64,000 nt of DNA from Paucibacter aquatile (GTDB taxonomy: Bacteria > Pseudomonadota > Gammaproteobacteria > Burkholderiales > Burkholderiaceae_C). The first letter of the stretch is position 1. Each line of letters opens with the position of its first letter. A program made the position numbers and the translations under genes. The notes beneath the pieces are model-generated. The model had not been told where the DNA came from. It was given only the letters and a program-made list of their open reading frames with translations, and did no database searches. The DNA lies in the NCBI RefSeq assembly GCF_002885975.1, contig NZ_POSP01000004.1:620001-684000 (forward strand), read 5' to 3'. Shown here piece after piece: positions 18,157 through 26,609 of this stretch.

Positions 18157-19080
18157 TCATGCGCCCACGCCGACGTTCAGGGTCGCGGCATAGCCCTGGC
18201 TGACGTTGCCGCTGACGCTGGCCAGCTGGCTGCTGACGCCGTCGCTGAAGACGTTGTCGGTGGCAAAGCTGATGCGGGCGAAGTTGCTGCTGCTGGCGTT
18301 GTAACCGGTGGCGCTGCTGTAGACCTGCTGGCAGATCGCCTCGGGGAAGGCGATCTGCGAGGTGCGCAGCTTGTTGGCATAGCCGCTGGCCAGGGCCTGG
18401 CTGCGGTAGACCTCGAAATGCATATGCGGCATGCGACCGTCGTAGCAGCCGGGGAAGACGGTGTCGAAGACCACCAGGCCGTCGCTGCCGCTGCTTTGCA
18501 CGCCGCGCAGATAGTTCTGGTCGGTGACGCCGCTGGAGTACATGGAGTAGCGGCCTTCGCGATCGCAGTGCCAGAGGTAGACAGCATAAGCCGACAGATC
18601 GGCGCAGCTGCTGCTGTTGCTGTTTTGCAGGCGCAGGGTCAGCGTCAGCGGCACGCCGCCGGCCAGGCCGCTGGCGCCGGCGATGCTGCTGCGGATGTCG
18701 CGCCGCACGATGCCGCTCAGGGCCAGCGCATTGGCGATGCTGCCATTGGCGCTGTTGGAGCCGTCGCCCGGATAGGGGCCGGCCGTCTCCTCGGGAATCA
18801 GGGGGCAGGCACTGTTGTTGCTGCCGCCACCGCCGGTGCTTCCACTCGAGCTGCCGCCATTGGAGCTGGAACTGCTGCCCTCCGAGCCACCGCCTCCGCA
18901 GGCCACCAGGCCCAGGCTGCTGGCCGAGCCCGCCACCGTGGCGAACCAGGCCAGGGCCCGGCGGCGCTGCAGGCGACCGGCTTCGAGGCGGGCCAGATCG
19001 TGTGACAGGCCGAGGTCGTGATCCTCGCGGGGGGCGTGGGCGGCGGTGAAGAGCGGTGAGGGCGAAGGGTGAAGCGACAT
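18157..19080 (-). CDS. Exported intradiol ring-cleavage dioxygenase-like protein (Tat-type lipoprotein)
   Basis: 307 aa. The N-terminus has RLQRRRALAWFATVAGSASSLGLVACGGGG: a twin-arginine-like signal ending in a lipobox-like LVAC, followed by a Ser/Gly-only linker of about 25 residues. The C-terminal domain resembles the beta subunit of protocatechuate 3,4-dioxygenase: PEETAGPYP, AYAVYLWHCDREGRYSMYSSG, then FPGCYDGRMPHMHFEVY with the expected Tyr and two His iron ligands. Secreted members of this family exist, but their substrates are mostly unknown. The start at 19080 has AGGAG 8 nt upstream. It lies 53 bp upstream of the response regulator in the same direction. Catalysis on an aromatic ring is plausible, not shown. 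Confidence 0.8.
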   Translation of the reverse strand: MSLHPSPSPLFTAAHAPREDHDLGLSHDLARLEAGRLQRRRALAWFATVAGSASSLGLVACGGGGSEGSSSSSNGGSSSGSTGGGGSNNSACPLIPEETAGPYPGDGSNSANGSIANALALSGIVRRDIRSSIAGASGLAGGVPLTLTLRLQNSNSSSCADLSAYAVYLWHCDREGRYSMYSSGVTDQNYLRGVQSSGSDGLVVFDTVFPGCYDGRMPHMHFEVYRSQALASGYANKLRTSQIAFPEAICQQVYSSATGYNASSSNFARISFATDNVFSDGVSSQLASVSGNVSQGYAATLNVGVGA

Positions 19081-19243
19081 GACGGAAACTCCTGCAGCAA
19101 GGCGTGGGCGTGGGCGTGGCGGAGCGGCCGGGGCATGCACCCTGGGGCTCGGCCGGGCAGCCGGGGCTGCCTGCAGGCCATTGGAGCGCCCTCGTTTGTC
19201 GGTGGTTCAGTCAGTTTGTGTCGGGGCTGACACAACGGCTCGC

Positions 19244-19600
19244 TCAGGGAGCACTCGTGCTGGCCTTGGGCTCGCGGTCCTGCCAGGCCTGGCCTGCGAC
19301 GCGCAGGCCTTGCTCCGACAGCTGCCGGGCCAGAGCCGGGCCGATGCCACGCACGCGTTGGCGCAGGTCGGCCCATCCTTCAAAGGCCTGCTGCTGGCGC
19401 GCGTGCAGCAGCCGCTCGACCAGGGCCGGGCCCAGGCCGCGCAGCGATTCCAGCTGGGCGCGGCTGGCGGTGTTGAGTTCCAGCGGCTTGGGGCTGGGAT
19501 CGCTCTGGGCGCTGGCCAGGGGTGGCCTCGCCAGGCAGGCCGCAGCCAGGCCGCACATCAGCAGCTGGCGGCGAGAGGGGGCGGCGTCCATCGGCGTCAT
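19244..19600 (-). CDS. ComEA-like helix-hairpin-helix protein
   Basis: 118 aa with a signal-type N-terminus (SRRQLLMCGLAAACLARPPLASA). Two helix-hairpin-helix units follow: LELNTASRAQLESLRGLGPALVERLLHAR and WADLRQRVRGIGPALARQLSEQGLRV. This arrangement is typical of periplasmic ComEA and related DUF655 proteins that bind double-stranded DNA during natural transformation. The gene begins 26 bp after msbA and is probably co-transcribed. The start at 19600 is the first ATG that leaves the signal peptide near the N-terminus; 19591 is an alternative. It may work with the exported LigE encoded about 9 kb away, but that is inference. Confidence 0.75.
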   Translation of the reverse strand: MTPMDAAPSRRQLLMCGLAAACLARPPLASAQSDPSPKPLELNTASRAQLESLRGLGPALVERLLHARQQQAFEGWADLRQRVRGIGPALARQLSEQGLRVAGQAWQDREPKASTSAP

Positions 19601-19626
19601 CTCGTGCTCGCGCCTCACCCCGGGGT

Positions 19627-21414
19627 TCACTCGCCGTTCTGTGCCCGCACCATGGCGGCATAGGCGCCGTCGCGGGCCAGCAGCTCGGCGTGGCTGCCCG
19701 ATTCGCTGACGCGACCCTGGCTCATGACATGGATCTGGTCGGCGCTGCGGATGGTGGACAGGCGGTGGGCGATCACGATCAGGGTCTTGCGGCCCTGCCA
19801 CATCTCCAGCGCCTGCTGCACGGCGCGTTCGCTCTCAGTGTCCAGGGCCGAGGTGGCTTCGTCGAAGACCCAGATCGGCGCGTCGCGGTAGAGCGCGCGG
19901 GCGATCGCCAGGCGCTGCCGCTGGCCGCCGGAGAGCTTGCTGCCGTTGGCACCGATGAGGGTGTCCAGGCCTTCGGGCAGCTGCTGCACAAAGTCCCACA
20001 GATGGGCGGCGCGCAGGGCTTGCTCCAGCCGCGCCGGGTCGCGCGGCTGGGCGTAGGCAATGTTCTCGGCCACCGAGGCATCAAACAGCACGATGTCTTG
20101 CGAGACCACGGCGAACTGGCGGCGCAGATGGGCTCGCTTGAGCTCGGCGATGTCCACGCCGTCGAGCAAGACCTGACCCTGGTCGGGCGTGCCGAAGCCC
20201 AGGAGCAGGTGGATGATGGAGCTCTTGCCCGCGCCCGAGGATCCGACCAGGGCGGTGGTCTGGCCCGGTGAGAAGTGCAGGTTCAGCCCATCCAGCGCGG
20301 GGCGCTCGCTGCCCGGGTATTGCAATCGAACTTCGCTCAACTGCAGCTCGCCGCGACATTGCTGCAGCTCACGCTGGCCACGGTCGGGCTCGGCTGGCAT
20401 GTCCAGCAGCTCCAGGCAGCCGCGCGCGATCACCAGGGCATTGGTGATGGGCTGGGCCAGATCGCTGAGGTGGCGCAGGCGCGAGGTCAGCAGCAGCAAG
20501 GCGGTGACGAAGGCGGCAAACTCACCCACGCCGGTGTTGGCTTGGCGCGCCTGCAACAGGGCCACGCAGATGATCAGGGACAGGCCGACGCTGGCGATCA
20601 GCTGCGACAGCGGCTGGCTCAAAGCGCCGGCGGCCACCGCCTTGAGGCTGCTGCGCTGCAGTTCGCGCGCGCGATCGGCAAAGCTCTTGCGCTCATGCTC
20701 GACCGCATCGAAGCTGCGCACCACGCGCCAGGCGCGGGTGATGTCGTCGACCTTGTTGACCAGCTGCAGCTGGGCCTCGTAGCTGCGGCTGGACATGGCG
20801 CGCACGCGCTGGTTGACCTTCTTCACCACCACGGCCATCAGCGGCGTCACCACCATGGCCAGCAGGGTCAGCTGCCAGTTCATGTAGAGCAGGGTGCCGA
20901 GCATGGCCAGGGCCGGCAGGCCGTCGCGCAGCACGGTGATCAAGGTGTTGCCCAGCAGCGAGAGGATCTGCTGCGGATCGTTGACCACCTTGGTCACCGC
21001 CGTGCCCGGCTGCAGGCTGGTGAAGACGCGCGCATCGGCCTTGAGCAAGGCATCCAGCAGGGCGGCACGGAAATCCATGACGCTGCGGCTCAGCGTCCAG
21101 TGAAACAGGTACTGGCCGAGGAAGCCGAATAGGCCGCGCACCGCGAACAGGCCGATCAGCGTCACCGGCACCCACCAGACGCTGAAGGCATCGCGGGCAA
21201 AGCCATCGCCGAACACGTACTTGATCAGCTGCGGGATCAGCGGCTCGGTGGCCGCGGCGCCGATATAGGCCAGGATGGTCAGCGCCAGGCCGCCGCGGTA
21301 GGGCCGCACGAACTGGCGCAGGCGTTTCGCGATCTCACGGTCGGTTTGTGGGGCGAGGTCGCCGGGTTCAACGGGCGGCGTGCTGGAGGAGGGCTCGGGA
21401 ACAGGCGCGGTCAT
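19627..21414 (-). CDS. msbA: Lipid A/phospholipid flippase, ABC transporter MsbA
   Basis: 595 aa half transporter. The membrane domain (about 35-330) has six predicted helices. The nucleotide-binding domain carries Walker A GSSGAGKSS, Q-loop SQDIVLFDASVAENIAY, signature LSGGQRQRLAIARALY, Walker B IWVFDEATSALD and the H-loop AHRLST. Family members move core-lipid A from the inner to the outer leaflet of the inner membrane using ATP. The neighbourhood fits, with four glycosyltransferase-type genes and the LPS regulators lapA/lapB within 6 kb. Its start lies 38 bp from the divergent glycosyltransferase gene, so the two probably share a promoter region. Confidence 0.93.
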   Translation of the reverse strand: MTAPVPEPSSSTPPVEPGDLAPQTDREIAKRLRQFVRPYRGGLALTILAYIGAAATEPLIPQLIKYVFGDGFARDAFSVWWVPVTLIGLFAVRGLFGFLGQYLFHWTLSRSVMDFRAALLDALLKADARVFTSLQPGTAVTKVVNDPQQILSLLGNTLITVLRDGLPALAMLGTLLYMNWQLTLLAMVVTPLMAVVVKKVNQRVRAMSSRSYEAQLQLVNKVDDITRAWRVVRSFDAVEHERKSFADRARELQRSSLKAVAAGALSQPLSQLIASVGLSLIICVALLQARQANTGVGEFAAFVTALLLLTSRLRHLSDLAQPITNALVIARGCLELLDMPAEPDRGQRELQQCRGELQLSEVRLQYPGSERPALDGLNLHFSPGQTTALVGSSGAGKSSIIHLLLGFGTPDQGQVLLDGVDIAELKRAHLRRQFAVVSQDIVLFDASVAENIAYAQPRDPARLEQALRAAHLWDFVQQLPEGLDTLIGANGSKLSGGQRQRLAIARALYRDAPIWVFDEATSALDTESERAVQQALEMWQGRKTLIVIAHRLSTIRSADQIHVMSQGRVSESGSHAELLARDGAYAAMVRAQNGE

Positions 21415-21452
21415 AGCCTCGGATTGTCGCCGCTGTTCCTATACTGCCGGGC

Positions 21453-22607
21453 ATGACCGATTCCCCCCGTTCCGCATCCGCCACAGGCCCAGCGTCGACC
21501 AGTTCACCCTTGCGCGTGCTTCATTTCGTCACCGGCGGTTTCTCAGGCGCCACGCAGGTGGCCGTGGATCTGGCGGCCTCGGGCGCGCAGGAAGCCGGGA
21601 TGCAGACCTTGCTGGTCTTGCGCAGCAAGCGCAGCACCGAAGCGGCCCGGGTTCAGGCGCTGCGAGATCGGGGTCTGGATGTGGAACTGGTGCCGGGCTG
21701 GTCGCATCTCGCGACCTTGTGGGCGTTGTGGCGTGTGTGCCAGCGCTGGCAGCCACATCTGCTGGTCGCGCATGGTTTCCCCGAGCATCTGCTCGGCCGC
21801 TGGGCTGGCTGGTGGGCAAGGGTGCCCCTGCTGGTTCAGGTGGAGCACAACTCACGCGAGCGTTACAGCCCCTGGAAGCTCTGGCAAGCGCGTCGCCTGA
21901 GCCTGCACAGCGCGCGCTTGGTCGGCGTCTCCGAGGGCGTGCGGCAGCAGCTCTTGAAGCTCGGCATGCCAGCTGAAAAAACCCAGGCCATTCCCAACGG
22001 GGTGAATCTCGCGCCCTTCGCTGTGGCGGGCGAACGCGATTGGGCACAGCGGCAGCCAGGCATTGTCATGTCGGCGCGCTTCGCGCGTCAGAAAGATCAC
22101 CTGACGCTCTTGCGGGCTCTGGCGCTTTTGAAGGCGCGCGGCTTGCGTCCCTCGCTGCTGCTGGCCGGCAGCGGCAAGCCCGGCTATCGACGCCGTGCCG
22201 AGGCCGAGGCCGCGCGCCTGGGTTTACGTGATCAGGTGCAATTTCTCGGGCATCACGCGGGCATGCCGGAATTGCTGATGAGCCAGCGCATCTGTGTGCT
22301 TGCCACGCATTACGAAGGCATGCCCCTGGCTCTGGTGGAGGGCATGGCTGCAGGCTGCGCCTGCGTCGCCTCTGATGTGGCCGGTGTCAGCGAGGTTTTG
22401 CAGTCAGGGCACACGGGGCTCTTGGTGCCTGAGAACGATGCCCAGGCTCTGGCCGACGCCTTGCAAAAGGTGCTGGAAGACGAGGACTTCGGCGCCCGCC
22501 TCGGTCGGGCCGCACGAGAGCGGGCCTTGCAGGAGCATGGCCTGGATTTGATGCGGCAACGCTATGCCGCGCTGTTTCGCAGCTTGGCGGCGCAGCTCAG
22601 CCGGTGA
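21453..22607 (+). CDS. Glycosyltransferase family 4 (GT-B fold)
   Basis: 384 aa. The N-terminal domain begins LRVLHFVTGGFSGATQVAVDLA; the middle has QVEHNSRERYSPWKLWQARRLSLHSARLVGVSEGV, and IPNGVNLAPF sits near the domain boundary. The C-terminal nucleotide-sugar domain has LLLAGSGKPGYRRRAEAEAARLGL, VQFLGHHAGMPELL and the acceptor E-x7-E segment HYEGMPLALVEGMAAG. Probably transfers a hexose to LPS core or O-antigen, given msbA next door. Its last 11 bp overlap the end of the convergent glycosyltransferase gene on the other strand. Donor and acceptor are unknown. Confidence 0.88.
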   Translation: MTDSPRSASATGPASTSSPLRVLHFVTGGFSGATQVAVDLAASGAQEAGMQTLLVLRSKRSTEAARVQALRDRGLDVELVPGWSHLATLWALWRVCQRWQPHLLVAHGFPEHLLGRWAGWWARVPLLVQVEHNSRERYSPWKLWQARRLSLHSARLVGVSEGVRQQLLKLGMPAEKTQAIPNGVNLAPFAVAGERDWAQRQPGIVMSARFARQKDHLTLLRALALLKARGLRPSLLLAGSGKPGYRRRAEAEAARLGLRDQVQFLGHHAGMPELLMSQRICVLATHYEGMPLALVEGMAAGCACVASDVAGVSEVLQSGHTGLLVPENDAQALADALQKVLEDEDFGARLGRAARERALQEHGLDLMRQRYAALFRSLAAQLSR

Positions 22608-23649
22608 AGTGGGTGCCGGCCTGCCGCAACCAGTGGGCCAGCCGCAGGCCTCGCCAAAACCAGCCGCGTCGCCAGCAGGCGCGCAGCAGCTGCTGCGGCG
22701 CCAGCGGCGAACTGCGCTCGAAATCGGCCCGATAGTCACGCAACAGATGTGAGCGTGCCTTGTCGCTGAGCTCACGGCTGCGCTGTGCAAAACGGCAGGC
22801 CGTGACAAAGGTTCGTGCGGCGTACTGTGCCAGGGCCTGTTCGCCGCCTTCGTGGTGCACGCCTGCAGCACGCAAGCGTTGGGGCAGGCCGACCAGGGCG
22901 CCCATCATGTCCTGCACCTTGCGGGTGTTCATGCTGGCCAGGATGCTGCCTTCGCGTTGTCGATAGGCGACGCACACCCGTGGCAGGTGGCTGTAGCTGC
23001 GGCAGCGCAGCAGGAGCTCAGGCGTGGTGTACATGTCTTCAAAGTAGCGGCCTTCGGGGAAACGGAGATCGCTGCCCCAGATCTCGCGCTTCGCGATCTT
23101 GCTCCAGCTGTGCAGCAAACCTTGGCGGAATACCCCTTCGAGCAAGGCGCCACGGTCTTGCAGACGCTGGGCGGGAGGGCCTGCGAAAGTCCGGCGGTGC
23201 AATTCACCGCGCAAGCGGTGCTTGAGCCGTTCCCGTTCGCGCAGCACCCGGAAATCGACCAGAACCAGATCCGGGCTTTGCAGTTCGCGAATCTGGCCGG
23301 CCAATGCCGCGAGCGCCCCGGGCATCAGCAAGTCGTCGGAATCGAGGAACCAAAGGTAGGCTCCCTGGCTGGCTTCGAGCAAGCTGTTGCGTGCGGCGCT
23401 GAGGCCGCGGTTGCGCTCATGGCGGAGCAGGCGCAGCGGATGAGGCGATTGCGCCGCCAGCGCTTCCATCAATTGCGCCGAGCCGTCGCTGGAGGCGTCA
23501 TCGAGCAGCAGGATTTCAACCCCGTTCAGTTCTTGCGAGAGCACCGAGTTCATGCACTCGCCGAGGTAGGCCTCGACGTTGTAGACCGGGATCAGGATGC
23601 TGAGCCAGGGATTTGTGCCGGAACTGGGTGTGGATTGAGCCGGGTTCAT
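22597..23649 (-). CDS. Glycosyltransferase family 2 (GT-A fold)
   Basis: 350 aa. Typical GT2 start PWLSILIPVYNVEAYLGECMNSVLSQ, then EILLLDDASSDGS, RNRGLSAARNSLLEASQGAYLWFLDSDDLL (the DSDD metal-binding motif) and, later, GRYFEDMYTTPELLLRC, where the Glu-Asp pair may supply the catalytic base. No transmembrane helices are evident, so it is a cytoplasmic or membrane-associated enzyme. Its ATG overlaps the stop of the upstream gene as ATGA, giving a tightly coupled run of three genes. Sugar specificity cannot be told from the sequence. Confidence 0.88.
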   Translation of the reverse strand: MNPAQSTPSSGTNPWLSILIPVYNVEAYLGECMNSVLSQELNGVEILLLDDASSDGSAQLMEALAAQSPHPLRLLRHERNRGLSAARNSLLEASQGAYLWFLDSDDLLMPGALAALAGQIRELQSPDLVLVDFRVLRERERLKHRLRGELHRRTFAGPPAQRLQDRGALLEGVFRQGLLHSWSKIAKREIWGSDLRFPEGRYFEDMYTTPELLLRCRSYSHLPRVCVAYRQREGSILASMNTRKVQDMMGALVGLPQRLRAAGVHHEGGEQALAQYAARTFVTACRFAQRSRELSDKARSHLLRDYRADFERSSPLAPQQLLRACWRRGWFWRGLRLAHWLRQAGTHFTG

Positions 23650-24620
23650 GGTGGGCTCGCTGGCATCAGTTGCGCCAGGGCGCTGGAGGGCAGGACAGGT
23701 CGTCGCGCCAAGCCTTGTTCGAGAACCCGGCGGTCAGGGCCCCGAAGCTTGATCAAGGCAGGTAGTCGGGCGGGGCAGGGGGTCAGGGCCAGGCGGGCGT
23801 AGAGATGACGCTTACGCCAACCCAGGGCTGCATGCAGGGCGTAGGCCGAATCCTCGGCGCACAACAGGGCGAGGCGGAAGCGCTGCGGCTCACGGTCCAG
23901 CAAGTCCGCCACGGCCACGTGCATCAGCAAGTAGCGCTGAAAGTCAGGGGTCAGGTCTTGCACCACACGTTCGAAGCGTCCCTGGTCTTGCAGCGATTGC
24001 AGCAAGGTTTCGGCACCGATCTGCAAGGCATGGTCCAGGGCTTGTGCCCAGGCCTTGGCAAAGCCGCTGCCGGGCACGGCCGCCAAGAACCAGTTTTCGA
24101 TCAAAGGCAGCTCGGGGCGGTTGCTGTATCGATCGATGTAGAAACCGACGAACTCGGATTGCTGCGCTTGTTGAGCTTGGTGCACCCAATCCAGGTTCTG
24201 GCTCAACAGTGTGGAGGCATCCATCCAGATGCCGCCATGACGGGCCAGCAACTGGATGCGCAGCCAGTCTGCCTGGCGGTAGGCGGGCAGGGCGTCAAAG
24301 CAGGCGCCCAGCGCCGAGGCCGGAAACCAGCGCTCCAGCGTGGATCGCTTCAGCAGGCGCAACTCATGGTCGGGCGCCAGGCGCTGCCAGTTGGCCAGGC
24401 ACTGCTGGATCAACGGCGGAGGCTGGTCCTCGTTCCAATAGGTCCAGATGATCTTGGGGATACGCGCTCGCGAGGGCTGTGCGTCCGCGCCAATCAATTG
24501 CTGCCGCACCTGCAGCGGTGCCTGGGCGCGCAGCACGCGCAGCAGTTCGCGCAGCGCCAGGCCCAGAGCCAGCAGCAGGCTCAGGCCAACGGCCAGGCCC
24601 ATCCATTGCAGGCTGCTCAT
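23646..24620 (-). CDS. Membrane-anchored glycosyltransferase with GT32-type DXD sugar-binding region (capsular polysaccharide synthesis-like)
   Basis: 324 aa. One N-terminal membrane helix (WMGLAVGLSLLLALGLALREL) is followed by IPKIIWTYWNEDQPPPLIQQCLANWQRLAPDHELRLL and the DXD-type motif YRQADWLRIQLLARHGGIWMDAST, the signature of the Gly_transf_sug/GT32 and capsular synthesis families. The catalytic part faces the cytoplasm if the helix is a signal anchor. The start at 24620 overlaps the preceding stop as ATGA; the frame is open further upstream but that part is shadow sequence. Placed between two other transferase-like genes in one coupled unit. Confidence 0.83.
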   Translation of the reverse strand: MSSLQWMGLAVGLSLLLALGLALRELLRVLRAQAPLQVRQQLIGADAQPSRARIPKIIWTYWNEDQPPPLIQQCLANWQRLAPDHELRLLKRSTLERWFPASALGACFDALPAYRQADWLRIQLLARHGGIWMDASTLLSQNLDWVHQAQQAQQSEFVGFYIDRYSNRPELPLIENWFLAAVPGSGFAKAWAQALDHALQIGAETLLQSLQDQGRFERVVQDLTPDFQRYLLMHVAVADLLDREPQRFRLALLCAEDSAYALHAALGWRKRHLYARLALTPCPARLPALIKLRGPDRRVLEQGLARRPVLPSSALAQLMPASPP

Positions 24621-25339
24621 TCCCGCCAATGCTGGGCGATCCAGGGCGCTGGCTTGGCGTGGCGCCAGTTGCCATTGGTGCGGCCTTCCTGGGCGTCCGG
24701 CGGGTTCATCACGCCGTGGAAGATCAGGATGCGCGCGCCGTGCGGGATGAAGGGCTCGCGCCAGTAGCTGCTCGGCCAGAAGGGGATGCAGTGGTATTTG
24801 TAGCTGGCACACCAGCTGGCATCCCAGTAGCGGACCTTGCCCTGCTTGTGCAGAACGGCAGTCAAGAAGGCTTGTTCGTTGCGGAAATCGGCCTTGGCTT
24901 GAGCCTGGTTCTCGCGGAACTGCTGCAGCACATCGGCATGCGCGCCCAGCTCGAAGCGGTAGACCGAGGAGTTGCCGGTGATGCGCCAGGGGCGCTTCCA
25001 GTCGTGGATGATCAGGAACTCGCCCGGCACCTCGAAGAAGGGCGTGATGTCATCGACGATCACCACATCGAGGTCGAGGAACAGGGCCGTGCCCTTGAGC
25101 CCATGCAGGTCAGCCTCGAAGGTGGTCAGCTTCTTCCAGCCGCGCTCGGGCTCGCCATTGGGAAGTGTCAGCTCGGGGATGGGTAGGCATTGCACCTCGG
25201 CGCGGATGCCTTCGCTGCGGTCCGTCAGGCAGACGAAGTTGAATTCGCCCTTGAGGTGGCGCCGCACCATGGCGTAGAGCCGGTTGACGTATTCGGGGCC
25301 GTACTTGGTGCCCCATTTCATGCAGATGACGATTCTCAT
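24617..25339 (-). CDS. Probable glycosyltransferase with GT-A-like DxD motif
   Basis: 240 aa beginning MRIVICMKWGTKYGPEYVNRLYAMVRRHL. Visible features are NFVCLTD, a segment ending GTALFLDLDVVIVDDITPFFE whose LDLDVV resembles the DxD metal site of GT8-like enzymes, then FLIIHDW, NSSVYRFELG and a C-terminal IPHGARILIFHGVMNPPDA with a possible metal-binding His. No signal peptide or helix. I recognise the fold pattern but not a named family. First gene of the ATGA-coupled three-gene unit, 112 bp downstream of lapB. The start at 25339 is the first residue that makes sense for the fold; its ribosome site is weak. Confidence 0.72.
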   Translation of the reverse strand: MRIVICMKWGTKYGPEYVNRLYAMVRRHLKGEFNFVCLTDRSEGIRAEVQCLPIPELTLPNGEPERGWKKLTTFEADLHGLKGTALFLDLDVVIVDDITPFFEVPGEFLIIHDWKRPWRITGNSSVYRFELGAHADVLQQFRENQAQAKADFRNEQAFLTAVLHKQGKVRYWDASWCASYKYHCIPFWPSSYWREPFIPHGARILIFHGVMNPPDAQEGRTNGNWRHAKPAPWIAQHWRE

Positions 25340-25386
25340 TGGAGCGACTTTGCAACTCTTCTGTATTCCCGAGCGGCACCCACGGA

Positions 25387-25441
25387 ACCGGCTTGGCCGG
25401 GCCGTCGGGTGCGCCCCCTTGAGGGGGCCGGCGAAGCCGGT
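25387..25441. repeat. Nested palindromic element downstream of lapB
   Basis: An outer inverted repeat, ACCGGCTT at 25387-25394 with AAGCCGGT at 25434-25441, encloses an inner hairpin GCCCCC-TTGA-GGGGGC at 25413-25428. There is no T-run on either strand, so it is not a standard terminator. It looks like the dispersed GC-rich intergenic palindromes common in Burkholderiales. Confidence 0.65.
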
Positions 25442-25451
25442 AGGGGGTGGG

Positions 25452-26609
25452 TCATAACTCTTCGACGTGGCGCGGCGGGTAGGTGTCCCAATTGAGGCAG
25501 CCCGGGCATTGCCAGAAGTAGTGCTGGGCTTCAAAGCCGCAGGCGGCACAGCGGTAGCGCTGCAAGGGGCGCGCGGCGCGCTCCAGCGCGGTGTTGACGA
25601 GCTGGGCTTCGTCCTCGCTGAGCTGGCTGTGGGATTGTTGCAGCAGGCCGCGCGCGGCCGAGAGATTGCCTTGCTCGCGCAGATGCTCTTGCAGGCGCTG
25701 GCGCTGGGCCGGGCCATCAGGGTCCAGCTTGGCGATGGCCGCCAGCAGATGCATGCCGGGCGCCCGCTGGTACTGGGCGCTCAGCGCCGCCAGCGCGCGT
25801 GAGCGCGTGTCCGGCTGGCCCTGGGCCAGGGCCGCATCGGCGTAGTCCCGTGCCACGAGATTGAAGGCCTCGGGGTTGAGCGTCAGCAGCTCGGCGTAGG
25901 CAGCCATGGCGGCTTCGTGCTGGCCGGCGCGGGCCAGCATCTGGCCGCGCAGCACATGGGCGCGTGCCGACTGCGGGGATTGCTGGCGTGCTTCATCGAG
26001 CAGGCGACCGGCTTCAAGCAGGTCTTGCTGGGCCTGTGCGGCCAGGGCCAGTTCGCAGAGGTAATGGGCAATCCGAGCGGAGAAGGAGGCGGTGCCGCTG
26101 CGCTCCAGCTCACGCGCCACTTCGACGGCGCGGCGCCAGTCGCGCGAACGCTCGAACAGCGAGAGCAGGGCCAGCTGCGCCTCGTTTTCGTAGGGCGTGC
26201 CGCGCAGGGCGAGGTAGGCCGCCTCGGCGCGGTCGAACAAGCCGGCTTTGAAGAAATCCTGCGCCAGGGCCGACTGCGCGCGTTCGCGCTCGGCCCGCGG
26301 CAGGTCGCCGCGTTGCAAGAGGTGCTGGTGCACGCGCACCGCGCGCTCGTACTCGCCGCGGCGGCGGAACAGATTGCCCAGGGCGAAGTGCAGCTCGGTG
26401 GTGTCGGGGTCGTTCTGGACGGCCTCGATGAAGGCGTCGATGGCTTTGTCCTGCTGCTCGTTCAGCAGCAGATTCAGGCCTTTGAAATAGGCCTTGGGCG
26501 CGTCGCGCTGCTCACGTTTCCACTGGCGGGTGTCCAGTTTGGAGGCCAGCCAACCCAGCGCGAAGGCGATCGGCAGGACCCAAAGAAGCCAGCGAAAGTC
26601 AAATTCCAT
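25452..26609 (-). CDS. lapB: Lipopolysaccharide assembly protein B (YciM-like)
   Basis: 385 aa, the usual length. An N-terminal membrane anchor (FRWLLWVLPIAFALGWLASKL, about 5-24) is followed by a cytoplasmic array of TPR repeats from about 40 to 340 and a C-terminal rubredoxin-like zinc ribbon, YRCAACGFEAQHYFWQCPGCLNWDTYPPR, with four Cys. In E. coli LapB controls turnover of LpxC through FtsH and so sets LPS amount. The gene overlaps lapA by 11 bp and should be co-translated with it. Transferase genes follow on the same strand. Confidence 0.94.
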   Translation of the reverse strand: MEFDFRWLLWVLPIAFALGWLASKLDTRQWKREQRDAPKAYFKGLNLLLNEQQDKAIDAFIEAVQNDPDTTELHFALGNLFRRRGEYERAVRVHQHLLQRGDLPRAERERAQSALAQDFFKAGLFDRAEAAYLALRGTPYENEAQLALLSLFERSRDWRRAVEVARELERSGTASFSARIAHYLCELALAAQAQQDLLEAGRLLDEARQQSPQSARAHVLRGQMLARAGQHEAAMAAYAELLTLNPEAFNLVARDYADAALAQGQPDTRSRALAALSAQYQRAPGMHLLAAIAKLDPDGPAQRQRLQEHLREQGNLSAARGLLQQSHSQLSEDEAQLVNTALERAARPLQRYRCAACGFEAQHYFWQCPGCLNWDTYPPRHVEEL

